This document shows, in pieces, positions 9,019 through 18,394 of a stretch of DNA of 64,000 nt (its first letter is position 1; each line of letters starts with the position of its first letter). The stretch covers positions 1-64,000 of the forward strand of contig CALFWO010000032.1 of NCBI GenBank assembly GCA_937928045.1. Direction: 5' to 3'. The notes under the pieces are model-generated. The model worked only from the letters and a program-made list of their open reading frames with translations. It searched no databases and was not told the origin of the DNA. The position numbers were made by a program, and so were the translations under genes. Origin of the DNA: an uncultured Saprospiraceae bacterium. GTDB lineage: Bacteria > Bacteroidota > Bacteroidia > Chitinophagales > Saprospiraceae.

Positions 9019-10920
9019 TTAAACTGCCTCAGCTGTTTCTTCAACCGCCGCGGTTTCTTTAAATTCTGCTACTTCATTTTTCTCAACCTTCAAATTATCA
9101 ATGATAAATTCTTGGCGGAGCGGTGTATTCTTACCCATGTAATAGGTAAGGATATGTTCTATGTTTCCATCTTCACCCAAAACCACAGGATCAAGTCTAA
9201 TTTCTGAGCCAATAAAATCTGAAAATTCCTCCGGAGATATCTCACCTAAACCTTTGAAACGAGTAATCTCTGGTTTCCCCCTTAACTTCTTCACTGCTTC
9301 TTGCTTTTCAGTTTCGCTATAACAGTAATAAGTATCTTTTTTATCCCTAACTCTGAACAATGGAGTGTCTAAAATAAATAGGTGACCATTGCGAACTAAA
9401 TCAGGAAAAAACTGAAGGAAAAAAGTCAATAGTAAAAGGCGAATGTGCATACCATCTACATCCGCATCTGTTGAAATTACAACTTTATTGTATCTAAGAT
9501 CATCAATAGAATCTTCAATATTTAAAGCGTGCTGTAGCAAGTTAAATTCCTCGTTTTCGTAAACCACTTTTTTAGTCAACCCAAAGCAATTTAATGGCTT
9601 TCCACGGAGACTGAATACAGCTTGTGTTTGAACATTTCGAGCTTTGGTTATAGATCCTGATGCAGAATCTCCCTCAGTGATGAATATCGTGGTTGCTAAT
9701 TTGTCTTCCTCTTTCACTTTTCTGGAAGAATCATTAAAATGCAATCGACAATCACGCAATTTCTTATTATGTAGATTTGCTTTTTTAGCTCTTTGATTAG
9801 CCAGTTTTTTAATTCCAGCAATGTCTTTTCTTTCTCTTTCAGATTGAACAATTCTGGCTTGAATTGCCTTGGCTGTATCAGGATTTTGATGAAGAAAATT
9901 ATCAAGTGATTTTGATAAAAAGTCATTAACAAAAGTTCTCAATGTCGGGCCACCTGGACCTATTGTCTGTGATCCTAATTTAGTTTTAGTTTGCGATTCA
10001 AAAACAGGTTCCTCAACTCTTACGGAAAGCGCAGTAATGATCGAAGCACGAATGTCTTTGGCATCATAATTCTTATTGAAAAACCCGCGAAGCGTATTTA
10101 CTATGGACTCTCTAAAAGCAATTAGATGAGTTCCACCTTGAGTTGTATTTTGACCATTTACGAATGAATGATATTGCTCGCCGTATTGCTGTCCATGGGT
10201 TATTGCAACTTCGATATCGTCGCCCTTTAAATGAATAATTGGATATCGAATAACATCATTTGCAGTCTTCTTGGTTAGAAGATCTAAAAGTCCATTTTTC
10301 GAATAAAGAACTTTACCATTGAATCGAATTTTAAGACCAGCATTTAAGTAAACATAGTTCCATAGTTGCTGCTCAATAAATTCCATTCGGAATTTATAAT
10401 TCTTGAATATACTTTGGTCTGGATAAAAAGTAACCAAAGTTCCATTATCTTCCTTAGCTTTTGATTGTTTAGGATTATTTACCAAATTCCCTTTTTCGAA
10501 TTCGGCCATTTTGGTTTTCCCTTCTCGGTATGCTTGAACTTTGAAGTGATCTGATAGCGCATTGGCGGCCTTCAAACCTACCCCATTCAATCCAACGGAT
10601 TTCTTAAAAGCTTTAGAATCATACTTTCCACCGGTGTTTATTTTAGAAACAACATCCACCACTTTTCCCAAAGGAATTCCACGGCCATAATCTCGAATGG
10701 ATACAAAGCCTTCTTCAACGGTAATCTGAATCTCTTTACCATAGCCCATGACGTACTCATCGATTGAGTTGTCAATTACTTCCTTAATTAAAATGTAAAT
10801 TCCATCATCAGGTGAAGATCCGTCACCTAATTTTCCAATATACATACCCGGGCGCATTCTGATATGTTCGCGCCAATCAAGAGAACGGATATTATCCTCA
10901 TTGTAAGTTACCTCTGCCAT
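9019..10920 (-). CDS. parE: DNA topoisomerase IV subunit B
   Basis: A 633-residue type IIA topoisomerase B subunit that hydrolyses ATP to drive decatenation of daughter chromosomes. The GHKL ATPase starts with [20 protein letters not shown] and [14 protein letters not shown], followed by GRGIPLG and [14 protein letters not shown]. The transducer domain and the TOPRIM domain follow, with [18 protein letters not shown] and [10 protein letters not shown] (metal-binding acids). The N-terminal sequence resembles Bacteroidota ParE rather than GyrB; this is from memory and the main uncertainty. The C-terminal 20 residues are an acidic Glu/Ala tail. The usual partner parC is not adjacent: lon follows after about 170 bp. 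Confidence 0.92.
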   Translation of the reverse strand: MAEVTYNEDNIRSLDWREHIRMRPGMYIGKLGDGSSPDDGIYILIKEVIDNSIDEYVMGYGKEIQITVEEGFVSIRDYGRGIPLGKVVDVVSKINTGGKYDSKAFKKSVGLNGVGLKAANALSDHFKVQAYREGKTKMAEFEKGNLVNNPKQSKAKEDNGTLVTFYPDQSIFKNYKFRMEFIEQQLWNYVYLNAGLKIRFNGKVLYSKNGLLDLLTKKTANDVIRYPIIHLKGDDIEVAITHGQQYGEQYHSFVNGQNTTQGGTHLIAFRESIVNTLRGFFNKNYDAKDIRASIITALSVRVEEPVFESQTKTKLGSQTIGPGGPTLRTFVNDFLSKSLDNFLHQNPDTAKAIQARIVQSERERKDIAGIKKLANQRAKKANLHNKKLRDCRLHFNDSSRKVKEEDKLATTIFITEGDSASGSITKARNVQTQAVFSLRGKPLNCFGLTKKVVYENEEFNLLQHALNIEDSIDDLRYNKVVISTDADVDGMHIRLLLLTFFLQFFPDLVRNGHLFILDTPLFRVRDKKDTYYCYSETEKQEAVKKLRGKPEITRFKGLGEISPEEFSDFIGSEIRLDPVVLGEDGNIEHILTYYMGKNTPLRQEFIIDNLKVEKNEVAEFKETAAVEETAEAV

Positions 10921-11001
10921 CCAAATGGGATTCTAGTGTTTCAACAAAATTTTCAAATCGTTAGTAAAGTTACAAAAGCCTCTTGTATATCCACCAAAAA
11001 T

Positions 11002-11805
11002 CTACCATAATGGTAGAAATTGTTGCTTGGCCATTTGCCGAACTTGCTTTACCAATTCTCTATTTGCATTTTTAGGGTAAAGGGTCATTGAATCCTTTCT
11101 ATCATCGCGAATTTCTACTTTCAATTCATTCGCAAAGATTTTTGCCAAGTCTCCCATATCCTTGGCATAGTGTTCAGAGTTTCCTAGTGCGAGGAATAAA
11201 TCAATTACTGCCATTCTTATCATTTCATATTTGTCCGTTTTAATCAACATTTGTCTCATATTCTTGCCTTTGTAAGATGCGCCAATATCTGCCATCTTAG
11301 ATTTAAGCGTGGCAACATTATACCCCAATAACTTGGCTCTATAATTCCACCATTCCTTAGTTTTTCCGAGGTCTGCTGATTTTGCATGTTGATGACCAAG
11401 CTCTGCTGATTTCTGACAAGAAATAAGTCCCATGACCTTAGTAAGCTCCAAAACCGCAAGTATTTGATCTTTGCTAAAAGTTTGCGATGCTCTTTTTGGC
11501 TTTACCAAATCTGTAAGTTTTCTTGCAAAAACCAATTTTACAGGACTATTAGAATTCAAAGTAATTAATCGAGCCAATTCTAATGAAATGTAGTAATCCT
11601 TTCGCTTAGATATTGACTGCTTTTTTTCCGAAAAATCCTTTAAAAGTTGAGGCCTTCTAACGTCATCCGAAAAATCATAAATGTCTTGTATCCAATATTT
11701 CACTGCACCATTGTATAAATGAGCTGGCAATTGCAGCGCTTCATACAAATTAGAGGTAGTTACCACCTTTGTTCCTTTCTTACTTTGAAATACTTGAATT
11801 TCCAT
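11002..11805 (-). CDS. Antirepressor-like (AntA/AntB-type) DNA-binding protein
   Basis: About 267 residues from the ATG at 11805 (MEIQVFQSKKG). A longer in-frame start at 11868 exists but would place an inverted repeat inside the coding region. The N-terminal 100 residues contain YNGAVKYWIQDI, QLLKDFSE and KDYYISLELARLITLNSNS, a pattern resembling phage AntA/AntB antirepressor domains. The C-terminal half is helical and basic (ATLKSKMADIGASYKG resembles a helix-turn-helix). No other phage gene is near and the base composition resembles its surroundings, so this may be a domesticated regulator. The function is inferred from domain resemblance only. Confidence 0.55.
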   Translation of the reverse strand: MEIQVFQSKKGTKVVTTSNLYEALQLPAHLYNGAVKYWIQDIYDFSDDVRRPQLLKDFSEKKQSISKRKDYYISLELARLITLNSNSPVKLVFARKLTDLVKPKRASQTFSKDQILAVLELTKVMGLISCQKSAELGHQHAKSADLGKTKEWWNYRAKLLGYNVATLKSKMADIGASYKGKNMRQMLIKTDKYEMIRMAVIDLFLALGNSEHYAKDMGDLAKIFANELKVEIRDDRKDSMTLYPKNANRELVKQVRQMAKQQFLPLW

Positions 11806-11844
11806 AATTTGACTTTTTGACATCAATTTGTTTTCATTCGATAC

Positions 11845-11863
11845 ACAAATAAATGACATTTGT
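11845..11863. promoter_or_regulatory. Inverted repeat upstream of antirepressor-like gene
   Basis: ACAAAT and ATTTGT are separated by 7 bp (11845-11863), about 40-58 bp before the preferred ATG at 11805. This is where an autoregulatory operator might lie. AT-rich spacer makes a chance origin quite possible. Confidence 0.25.
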
Positions 11864-11965
11864 TTCAAAATATCAAATTTTTGTGAATATTTATTACATC
11901 TGTAACTAATTTGATTAGTATTAGTTTTTCGCTGCTTTTAGATGCTTTTTCAATAATTTAGCCGC

Positions 11966-13345
11966 ATGGATTGGTTGAACAGACAAGTGGATATTGCTTC
12001 GTTAGTGTTTTTTAGAATTGTCTTTGGCGGACTAGCAGTAGCCGAAATGATCGCTCAATTGACCTATAAGCATTGGTATAAAGGCTTTTATGATATTGAT
12101 GCCTTCCGTTTTCACTATATCGGTTTTGAATTCATCAATCCATTTCCGGAACCATTGATGTCCATCTTTCTTATTGCAATGGTTGGATTTGGCTTTGCAA
12201 TCCTGGTAGGTTACCGATATCGATTGATGACTTCACTTTTTGCGATAGGATATATTTATACTTACTTATTGGAAAAAGGTCTTTATTTGAATCATGGCTA
12301 TCTTTTTTGTTGGTTGGCTGTTGTCATGATTTTCCTTCCCGCACATTTGAATTTCTCATTGGATGTTAAGAAAAGTCCTTCGATTAGAAAAGAGCGCATC
12401 CGCTATTGGCCAATTGCAATGCTTTGTTTTTTGATGTCCATCGTTTATTTCTTTGGAGGAATTGCAAAAATAAACCCCGACTGGATCAGAGGTGTACCAT
12501 TGATAACTTGGGTTGGAAACAAATCTGATATGCCTTTGCTCGGGTGGCTTTGGGCTATACCGGCAACTGGGCTTTTCATGTCCTATGCCGGATTGTTTCT
12601 GGACTTACTTTCTCCTTTCTTTTTGATTTGGAAAAAAAGTCGACCAGTTGTATTTGTAGCATTGATTTTATTTCATTTGACCAATGCCCTAATATTTAAG
12701 ATTGGAATTTTTCCGTGGTTAAGTTTGGGTTTGACTTCCTTGTTTTTTAGTCCTTCTTGGCCTAGAAACTTATGGAATTATTTAATTAATAAACACCCGA
12801 GCGCCAACGCTATCAATGCATGGTTCCTTCAGTTTTTTCCTAAATCATCCTCCAATGAATCGACTGCAAAAATCGGAAAGCTTGGTTTGCTGACAATTGC
12901 TTTGACTGCATTGATTCATATTTCTCTTCCGCTTCGACATCATTTCTTTGAAGGAAATGTTGCTTGGACAGAAGAAGGGCATCGTTATTCATGGAGAATG
13001 ATGTTGCGCTCAAAAAATGGCTATGGTACATTTACAGTCAAAGAAAAAGGAACTGATCGCATTGTGAAGGAAAAGCCAAAAAACTGGATGGATAAAAAAA
13101 TGACCAGAAAACTTTTTACGCATCCGGATATGATTTGGCAATTTTCAAATCATCTAGCTGATCATTATAAAAAAGAAGGATGGAATGCTCCGGAGGTTTA
13201 TGCAGATATTCGAGCACAATTGAATGATGGTAAATATCAACAATACACTGATAAGACTATAGATCTCGCAGCTGAAAAATGGAAATTTATGAAGCACAAG
13301 AATTGGATCATTCCAATGAAATCAAAGGAGCTCAAATCTGACTAG
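11966..13345 (+). CDS. HTTM-domain membrane protein, vitamin K-dependent gamma-carboxylase-like
   Basis: A 459-residue multi-pass membrane protein. The N-terminal 270 residues have about eight hydrophobic segments and motifs of the HTTM/VKGC family: ASLVFFRIVFGGLAVAEM, WYKGFYDIDAFRFHYIGFEF, and YFFGGIAKINPDWIRGVPL. The C-terminal 150 residues are soluble (RHHFFEGNVAWTEEGHRYSW, then a charged region ending in LKSD). Eukaryotic members carboxylate Glu to Gla using reduced vitamin K. The role of bacterial relatives is largely unknown and no substrate protein is recognisable beside it. Its 3' end overlaps the convergent propeller gene by 24 bp. Confidence 0.85.
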   Translation: MDWLNRQVDIASLVFFRIVFGGLAVAEMIAQLTYKHWYKGFYDIDAFRFHYIGFEFINPFPEPLMSIFLIAMVGFGFAILVGYRYRLMTSLFAIGYIYTYLLEKGLYLNHGYLFCWLAVVMIFLPAHLNFSLDVKKSPSIRKERIRYWPIAMLCFLMSIVYFFGGIAKINPDWIRGVPLITWVGNKSDMPLLGWLWAIPATGLFMSYAGLFLDLLSPFFLIWKKSRPVVFVALILFHLTNALIFKIGIFPWLSLGLTSLFFSPSWPRNLWNYLINKHPSANAINAWFLQFFPKSSSNESTAKIGKLGLLTIALTALIHISLPLRHHFFEGNVAWTEEGHRYSWRMMLRSKNGYGTFTVKEKGTDRIVKEKPKNWMDKKMTRKLFTHPDMIWQFSNHLADHYKKEGWNAPEVYADIRAQLNDGKYQQYTDKTIDLAAEKWKFMKHKNWIIPMKSKELKSD

Positions 13346-14272
13346 GATACCACCCTCTCCTACGAGCCATCCATAGTTGTCGTTAATCGTAATATCTTGA
13401 AAGTTATCTTTGGGTAGGTTTTTTATATGTTTCCAATCATCTCCTCCATTATCGGTAAAAAATAATGTCCCATTTTCTCCAGCTACATATCCTTCTTCAG
13501 CATTCATAAAATACAAAGCCCTAAATGGTTCATCCGTAACCGCCCAGTTTTTACCATTGCGAATAAATTCCCAGTTTAACCCGGCATCAGTAGTTTTCAG
13601 AATAGAACCTCCATATCCAATCATATAACCTAAGGATTCATTAATGAATTGAATCTCTTGAAAATTATCACCGGCTGCAGTTTCATTTCGAGTCCAAGTG
13701 AGTCCACCATCGGCAGACCTCATCACCAAACCATAACCGGCAACATGAACAGTTTTTTCATCTGAGTAAACTACATCTACTAGTCCATTGTCAAATGTGT
13801 CAATTTGAATCCTTTGATAGTTTTGATTAAACCTTTGAATAACCCCATTGCCAAAAGCATTTCCTGAAACTGTAATGCCTTCTTGGTTAGATCCAAAGTA
13901 AACGCCACGATGGGGATCAAAAGTTCCTACCCGATGAAAATCCCATCGCTCATTAGCTTCATAGGTAAGCAAATACCCGTCGATTCCTACTGCGTAGCCT
14001 TTTCCCGAATTGTCAAAATGCAAATCATACAATCTTTTATTGCATATGGAATCAACTTTCCAAGTTTTGCCACCATCATTGGAAATTCCCGCAATACCAA
14101 GACTCCAAGTATCACCACCGACAAAGTGACCGATACCGTTATTGTCAAAAGCAATTTGTTCTATGTTTTTGGAAGTTGGAAGATCGATATACTCCCAAAC
14201 GACTTCGGAATTTTTTGCTTGGTCGCAAGCCAATACTGAGCAGCAAGTTAAGATCAATGCTACATATCTCAT
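13322..14272 (-). CDS. YCF48/BNR-type beta-propeller lipoprotein
   Basis: About 316 residues. The ATG at 14272 is preferred to the in-frame TTG at 14281. It starts with a lipoprotein signal (MRYVALILTCCSVLAC, lipid-modified Cys near residue 16, followed by DQ). The body shows repeated propeller-blade motifs: SNDGGKTWKVDS, SADGGLTWTRNET, TTDAGLNWEFIRNG and TDNGGDDWKHI, each followed by a glycine-rich YMIGYGG or YVAGENG strand. This is the YCF48/photosystem-II-stability-factor-like or sialidase-like propeller common in heterotrophic Bacteroidota; a photosynthetic role is not implied. Probably anchored in the outer or inner membrane facing the periplasm. It overlaps the HTTM gene tail-to-tail. 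Confidence 0.82.
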   Translation of the reverse strand: MRYVALILTCCSVLACDQAKNSEVVWEYIDLPTSKNIEQIAFDNNGIGHFVGGDTWSLGIAGISNDGGKTWKVDSICNKRLYDLHFDNSGKGYAVGIDGYLLTYEANERWDFHRVGTFDPHRGVYFGSNQEGITVSGNAFGNGVIQRFNQNYQRIQIDTFDNGLVDVVYSDEKTVHVAGYGLVMRSADGGLTWTRNETAAGDNFQEIQFINESLGYMIGYGGSILKTTDAGLNWEFIRNGKNWAVTDEPFRALYFMNAEEGYVAGENGTLFFTDNGGDDWKHIKNLPKDNFQDITINDNYGWLVGEGGILVRFELL

Positions 14273-14293
14273 GGAAAACAAAAACTACAGAAA

Positions 14294-14824
14294 TTAATTT
14301 TGTCCAACCGTGCCGGGTATTGGCTGCGGTGATGGTTTAGGCTTTGCAAATACCGGGAAACGAGCTAAACCATAGTGAGAATACTTCCCAGGGTAAGTCA
14401 AAGGAAATTGATAAGTCAAAGAAAATTCTTTGAACAGGGCCGTTAAGTATCTTTGGTCTACATTCTTTGATTGTGGCTTAAGATAATAAGCAATATGATC
14501 AATACCACCTTCTTCATCCCAAAAAACATTCATCCACATTTTTACTCCATTCAAATCTACACCACTAGAATGAGCAAAACTTTCAAGTGCCTGAAGCATA
14601 TCTAACCATTTCTTATAGGCCAGATCAATGTTTTCATCACAAGCCGCCAACAAAGAAGTATTATAACTGAAACTTAGAGCTTCGAACGCAGGCTCATGTT
14701 CGCCTATTTGAAAAACTTCCGGAAGCGCCTTATTAGGGCTTTCGTCAGCTCCCAGTTGAGCAGAAAGTGTATTCACCATTGCAATGAGGGTGAGACTCAA
14801 AAAGATTGTTTTCAACTTAGACAT
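14294..14824 (-). CDS. Secreted protein of unknown function
   Basis: 176 residues from the ATG at 14824, which gives a clean signal peptide (MSKLKTIFLSLTLIAM, cleavage near LSAQ). The upstream ATG-like start at 14881 would put 19 residues before the signal. The mature part contains KMWMNVFWDEEGGIDHIAYY and RYLTALFKEF, faintly like a TonB C-terminal-type alpha/beta fold, and ends with a proline-rich tail (PKPSPQPIPG). No family recognised. It lies 21 bp upstream of the propeller lipoprotein gene in the same direction, so the two are probably co-transcribed. Confidence 0.65.
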   Translation of the reverse strand: MSKLKTIFLSLTLIAMVNTLSAQLGADESPNKALPEVFQIGEHEPAFEALSFSYNTSLLAACDENIDLAYKKWLDMLQALESFAHSSGVDLNGVKMWMNVFWDEEGGIDHIAYYLKPQSKNVDQRYLTALFKEFSLTYQFPLTYPGKYSHYGLARFPVFAKPKPSPQPIPGTVGQN

Positions 14825-15028
14825 ATTACAAGTACTTACCAGAGTATCCCTAAAGATGGGATTAATTTTGGTTTTAATCAACTTAATTGGTATTAACAGA
14901 ATAAATTCAATCTAGGAATGAACCATTTACCCAATAAATTTCACAGAATCAACGCTTTAACTTATCGATAAGTTTTATAGTAAGACAAATTCTTTGCAAT
15001 TCAGGAATAAGTTTCTGCAAATACCCGT

Positions 15029-15036
15029 TACTTTTG
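15029..15036 (+). promoter_or_regulatory. Candidate -7 promoter box for S9 peptidase gene
   Basis: TACTTTTG matches the Bacteroidota -7 consensus TAnnTTTG and lies 25 bp before the ATG at 15062. A convincing -33 TTG at the right spacing was not found, so confidence is limited. Confidence 0.35.
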
Positions 15037-15061
15037 CAACTTACAATATTGATTATTGCTT

Positions 15062-16981
15062 ATGTCACAAATAGAAGAAACCGTTGCTCTACCGGGAGAT
15101 ATTACTTTGCCTACAACCAAAGCAATGCTGGATCAACTCTCCGCCGGATTTGAAAATACTTCCAAATACTCGGTAGAAGATTTCTTTAGACTTCCTTCAA
15201 AAACGATGTTTCGCTTGTCTCCAGATGGAACACATTTCGCTTTCATGGCCCCTTTTGAACGTCGGCAAAATATTTTCGTCCAAAAGATAGGATCATCTGA
15301 AACCAAGCGTATTACGACTGAAACAAAGCGAAACATTGCTGGTTTTCTTTGGGCTAACGACAATAGACTGATATATATTAAGGATAGTGGCGGAGATGAG
15401 AACTTCAAGTTATTTGCAGTGGACATGGACGGTTCTAATGCTATCGATCTTACACCTTTTGACAAGGTACGTATTCAGTTGATTGATGATCTTCCGGAAC
15501 AGGCGGATGCTTTGATCATTGGAATGAATAAAAACAACCCTTCACTTTTCGAGCCTTACCGCATTAATATAATTGATGGAAGTATTACTCAATTGGCAAA
15601 AAACGACAATCCTTTGGAGCCAATTGACCAGTGGATTACTGATCACGATGGCAAACTGAGAATCGCTAGTAAATTGGTGGACGGTGTCAACAGCGTACTA
15701 CTCTATCGACCAGATGAATCTTCTGCTTTCCAAGAAGTTATTAAGACAGATTTTAGAACTTCTGTTCAACCTTTGTTATTCGATTTTGACAACGGTTCTG
15801 AAGTTTGGGTTTCTTCCAACTTAGATAGAGACAAATCAGTAATTATTAAATTTGACATGACTACCGGTAAGGAAATAGGCGCTCCACTTTTTAGCCATCC
15901 GGAGGTTGATGTTAGCGATATAGGTTACTCTAGAAGACATAAAAAGCTTGCCTACGTTAAATACAATTTTGAGAAAAGTCATTATCACTTTGTTGATAGC
16001 GAACGAGAAGCGCTTCATGTTTATCTTGAAAAAAAGTTGGGATCTTCGGAGATTTCCATTGCTAGCGCAAACAAAGCAGAAACAAAATTTATAATTAAAA
16101 CAGCAAGTGATGTTTCTCGTGGGGCTTACTACTTCTATGATTCAACATCTGAACAGTTAGAAAAAGTGGCAGAACTTAGTCCATGGATTGATCCGAAGGA
16201 CATGGTGGAAATGAAACCCATTCAATACACTTCTCGAGATGGATTAACCATTCATGGTTACTTAAGTTTACCCAAAGGATCCCAAAAAAATATTCCAATA
16301 ATTGTAAATCCTCATGGTGGCCCATGGCATCGTGATTCTTGGGGATTCAATCCGGAAGTTCAACTTTTTGCCAGCCAAGGATATGGTGTTTTGCAAATGA
16401 ATTTCCGTGGCAGTGTTGGCTATGGTCGATCTTTTTGGGAAAGCAGTTTCAAACAATGGGGATTAGCCATGCAAGATGATGTTACCGATGGTGCTCGATG
16501 GTTGATTGATCAAGGTATTGCAGACGAAAACCGAATAGCAATATATGGTGGATCTTATGGTGGATATGCTACGCTAGCAGGATTGACATTTACGCCTGAT
16601 CTTTATGCATGTGGAATTGACTACGTTGGAGTTTCCAATCTTTTCACTTTTTTCAATACAATCCCTCCCTACTGGAAGCCATACTTGGAGACGATGTACG
16701 AAATGGTCGGTAACCCAGAAAAAGATATTGAACAATTAACGGCTACTTCCCCTGCTTTGCAACAGGAGAAAATTAAATCTCCGCTATTCGTGGTTCAAGG
16801 AGCAAACGATCCAAGAGTCAATATTGACGAAGCAGATCAAATCGTCAGAAATCTTCGCGAAAGGGGAATCGATGTACCCTACATGGTCAAGTATGACGAA
16901 GGTCATGGATTTGGAAACGAAGAAAATGTTTTTGAAATGTATAAAGCTGCAATTGGTTTTCTTAAAAAACACATTGGCTAA
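15062..16981 (+). CDS. S9 family prolyl oligopeptidase / acylaminoacyl-peptidase-like
   Basis: About 639 residues from the ATG at 15062 (MSQIEETV); the TTG 6 bp earlier is unlikely. No signal peptide, so probably cytoplasmic. The N-terminal 380 residues form the beta-propeller typical of the family (FRLSPDGTHFAFMAPFERRQ, RLIYIKDSGGDENFKLF). The C-terminal alpha/beta-hydrolase domain starts around MVEMKPIQYTSRDGLTIHGY. Catalytic residues can be placed: Ser498 in GGSYGGYA, Asp583 in GANDPRVN and His615 in DEGHGF. Such enzymes cleave short peptides or release acylated N-terminal residues; exact specificity is not visible. It stands alone and ends 9 bp before the convergent yebC stop. Confidence 0.93.
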   Translation: MSQIEETVALPGDITLPTTKAMLDQLSAGFENTSKYSVEDFFRLPSKTMFRLSPDGTHFAFMAPFERRQNIFVQKIGSSETKRITTETKRNIAGFLWANDNRLIYIKDSGGDENFKLFAVDMDGSNAIDLTPFDKVRIQLIDDLPEQADALIIGMNKNNPSLFEPYRINIIDGSITQLAKNDNPLEPIDQWITDHDGKLRIASKLVDGVNSVLLYRPDESSAFQEVIKTDFRTSVQPLLFDFDNGSEVWVSSNLDRDKSVIIKFDMTTGKEIGAPLFSHPEVDVSDIGYSRRHKKLAYVKYNFEKSHYHFVDSEREALHVYLEKKLGSSEISIASANKAETKFIIKTASDVSRGAYYFYDSTSEQLEKVAELSPWIDPKDMVEMKPIQYTSRDGLTIHGYLSLPKGSQKNIPIIVNPHGGPWHRDSWGFNPEVQLFASQGYGVLQMNFRGSVGYGRSFWESSFKQWGLAMQDDVTDGARWLIDQGIADENRIAIYGGSYGGYATLAGLTFTPDLYACGIDYVGVSNLFTFFNTIPPYWKPYLETMYEMVGNPEKDIEQLTATSPALQQEKIKSPLFVVQGANDPRVNIDEADQIVRNLRERGIDVPYMVKYDEGHGFGNEENVFEMYKAAIGFLKKHIG

Positions 16982-16990
16982 GCGGAACTC

Positions 16991-17701
16991 TTATCCCATA
17001 TTGGTATAAACCGCTTGTACGTCATCATCTTCCTCTAACTTATCTAAGAATTTTTCGATATCAGGCATTTGATCATCCGAAAAATCAACAGGAGAAGTTG
17101 CAATTCGCTCCAGTTTAGCGCTGTTGATTTTGAAGCCTTTTGCTTCAATCGCCGCGTTTATCGTACCAAAATCTTTGTAATCGGCGTAAGCATAAACAGT
17201 TTCTCCATCTTCTTCAAATCTTTCCAAGCCGGAATCAATCAATTCAAATTCTAATTCCTCCATATCTAGGCCATCCGTTTTTTCAAATTCAATCACAGCC
17301 TTTCTATTAAACATGAATTCAAGGGATCCATTTGGCACCAATCCTCCACCTGCCTTATTGAAATATGACTTCACATTGGCGATAGTTCGTGTACCATTAT
17401 CAGTGGCGCATTCAACAAAAACCAAAATTCCAGAAGGTCCTTTACCTTCATAATTTACTTCTGAGAAGTTGGCTGAATCTTTCGCCTCAGCCCTTTTAAT
17501 TGCATTGTTGATATTATCCTTAGGCATATTCTGTGCCTTAGCATTCTGAATAGCCAAACGCAACTTTGCATTCATTTCAGGATCTCCGCCTCCTTCCTTT
17601 GCTGCCATTGTGATGGCTTTAGCCAGTTTTGGAAAAATACGAGACATGTGTCCCCATCTTTTCATTTTAGCTGCCTTGCGATATTCGAATGCTCTTCCCA
17701 T
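16991..17701 (-). CDS. yebC: YebC/PmpR family protein
   Basis: 236 residues, the normal length for the family. It starts with [17 protein letters not shown] and contains the conserved [32 protein letters not shown] and [19 protein letters not shown]. Members were first described as transcriptional regulators (PmpR) and more recently as ribosome-associated factors that help translation through difficult sequences such as polyproline. Cytoplasmic. The C-terminal 30 residues are strongly acidic ([17 protein letters not shown]), as usual. It is convergent with the S9 peptidase gene. Confidence 0.96.
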   Translation of the reverse strand: MGRAFEYRKAAKMKRWGHMSRIFPKLAKAITMAAKEGGGDPEMNAKLRLAIQNAKAQNMPKDNINNAIKRAEAKDSANFSEVNYEGKGPSGILVFVECATDNGTRTIANVKSYFNKAGGGLVPNGSLEFMFNRKAVIEFEKTDGLDMEELEFELIDSGLERFEEDGETVYAYADYKDFGTINAAIEAKGFKINSAKLERIATSPVDFSDDQMPDIEKFLDKLEEDDDVQAVYTNMG

Positions 17702-17830
17702 AATTGATAATTTTTAAAATCAAACTCAAAAATACTGTTCCATTATTTAAAATGCTTGATAAAAGGCCAAAAAATAGAACACTCGTCGATTTTTTTGCTA
17801 CAAATAAAAACAAATTGTCATATTTGAAAT

Positions 17831-18364
17831 ATGATAATAGACATTCTTTTTATTGCGGCGATCATTATTGGATTCTGGATGGGTTATGCCCGAGGTATTA
17901 TCAGTACCATCTTCGGATTGCTTTCATTGTTCTTTGGATTGATCATTTCTATGAAGTTCGCTCCGGTGACCACTGATATCATAGAACGGGTCTTTGGAAC
18001 CGAAAGTGTCTTTATCTCTATTCTTGGTTTCATTCTAACTTTTGTGGCGATTATGCTTCTAGTACGATTGATGGCAAAAGGGTTGGAAAAATTATTGTCA
18101 AAGATCAAATTAAACTTTATCAATAAATTCGCGGGAGGAGCATTGTTCTCCATGATGATGGTGGTAGTACTTTCGATTTTGGTATGGTTTGTAGATCGAG
18201 CTGGGCTCATAGAAGGAAGTACTAAAAATGCATCTATGAGTTATCCGACCTTGATTCAAGTTCCTCAGGCCAGCAAATCGCTCCTTGAAAAAGCTAAACC
18301 ATTGTTTCAAGAATTTTGGGAAGACACAGAAAAAACATTGGATAGGATCAAAGAAAAAAACTAA
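17831..18364 (+). CDS. CvpA family membrane protein
   Basis: 177 residues with four hydrophobic segments (MIIDILFIAAIIIGFWMGYA, FGLLSLFFGLIIS, FISILGFILTFVAIMLLVR, LFSMMMVVVLSILVWFV). The opening ARGIISTIFGLLSLFFG fits the CvpA family (named for colicin V production, in practice a broad envelope-stress-linked family). The last 40 residues are a cytoplasmic or periplasmic charged tail. The next gene begins about 30 bp downstream and is likely co-transcribed. Confidence 0.85.
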   Translation: MIIDILFIAAIIIGFWMGYARGIISTIFGLLSLFFGLIISMKFAPVTTDIIERVFGTESVFISILGFILTFVAIMLLVRLMAKGLEKLLSKIKLNFINKFAGGALFSMMMVVVLSILVWFVDRAGLIEGSTKNASMSYPTLIQVPQASKSLLEKAKPLFQEFWEDTEKTLDRIKEKN

Positions 18365-18394
18365 CCTTATTGTAGTTCCAGTTAAAATGTGTTT

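Noticed and set aside
17704-17976. Forward open frame of 90 codons before and across the CvpA-like start
   Set aside because: It overlaps the CvpA-like gene in another frame, has no signal or motif and includes intergenic AT-rich sequence.
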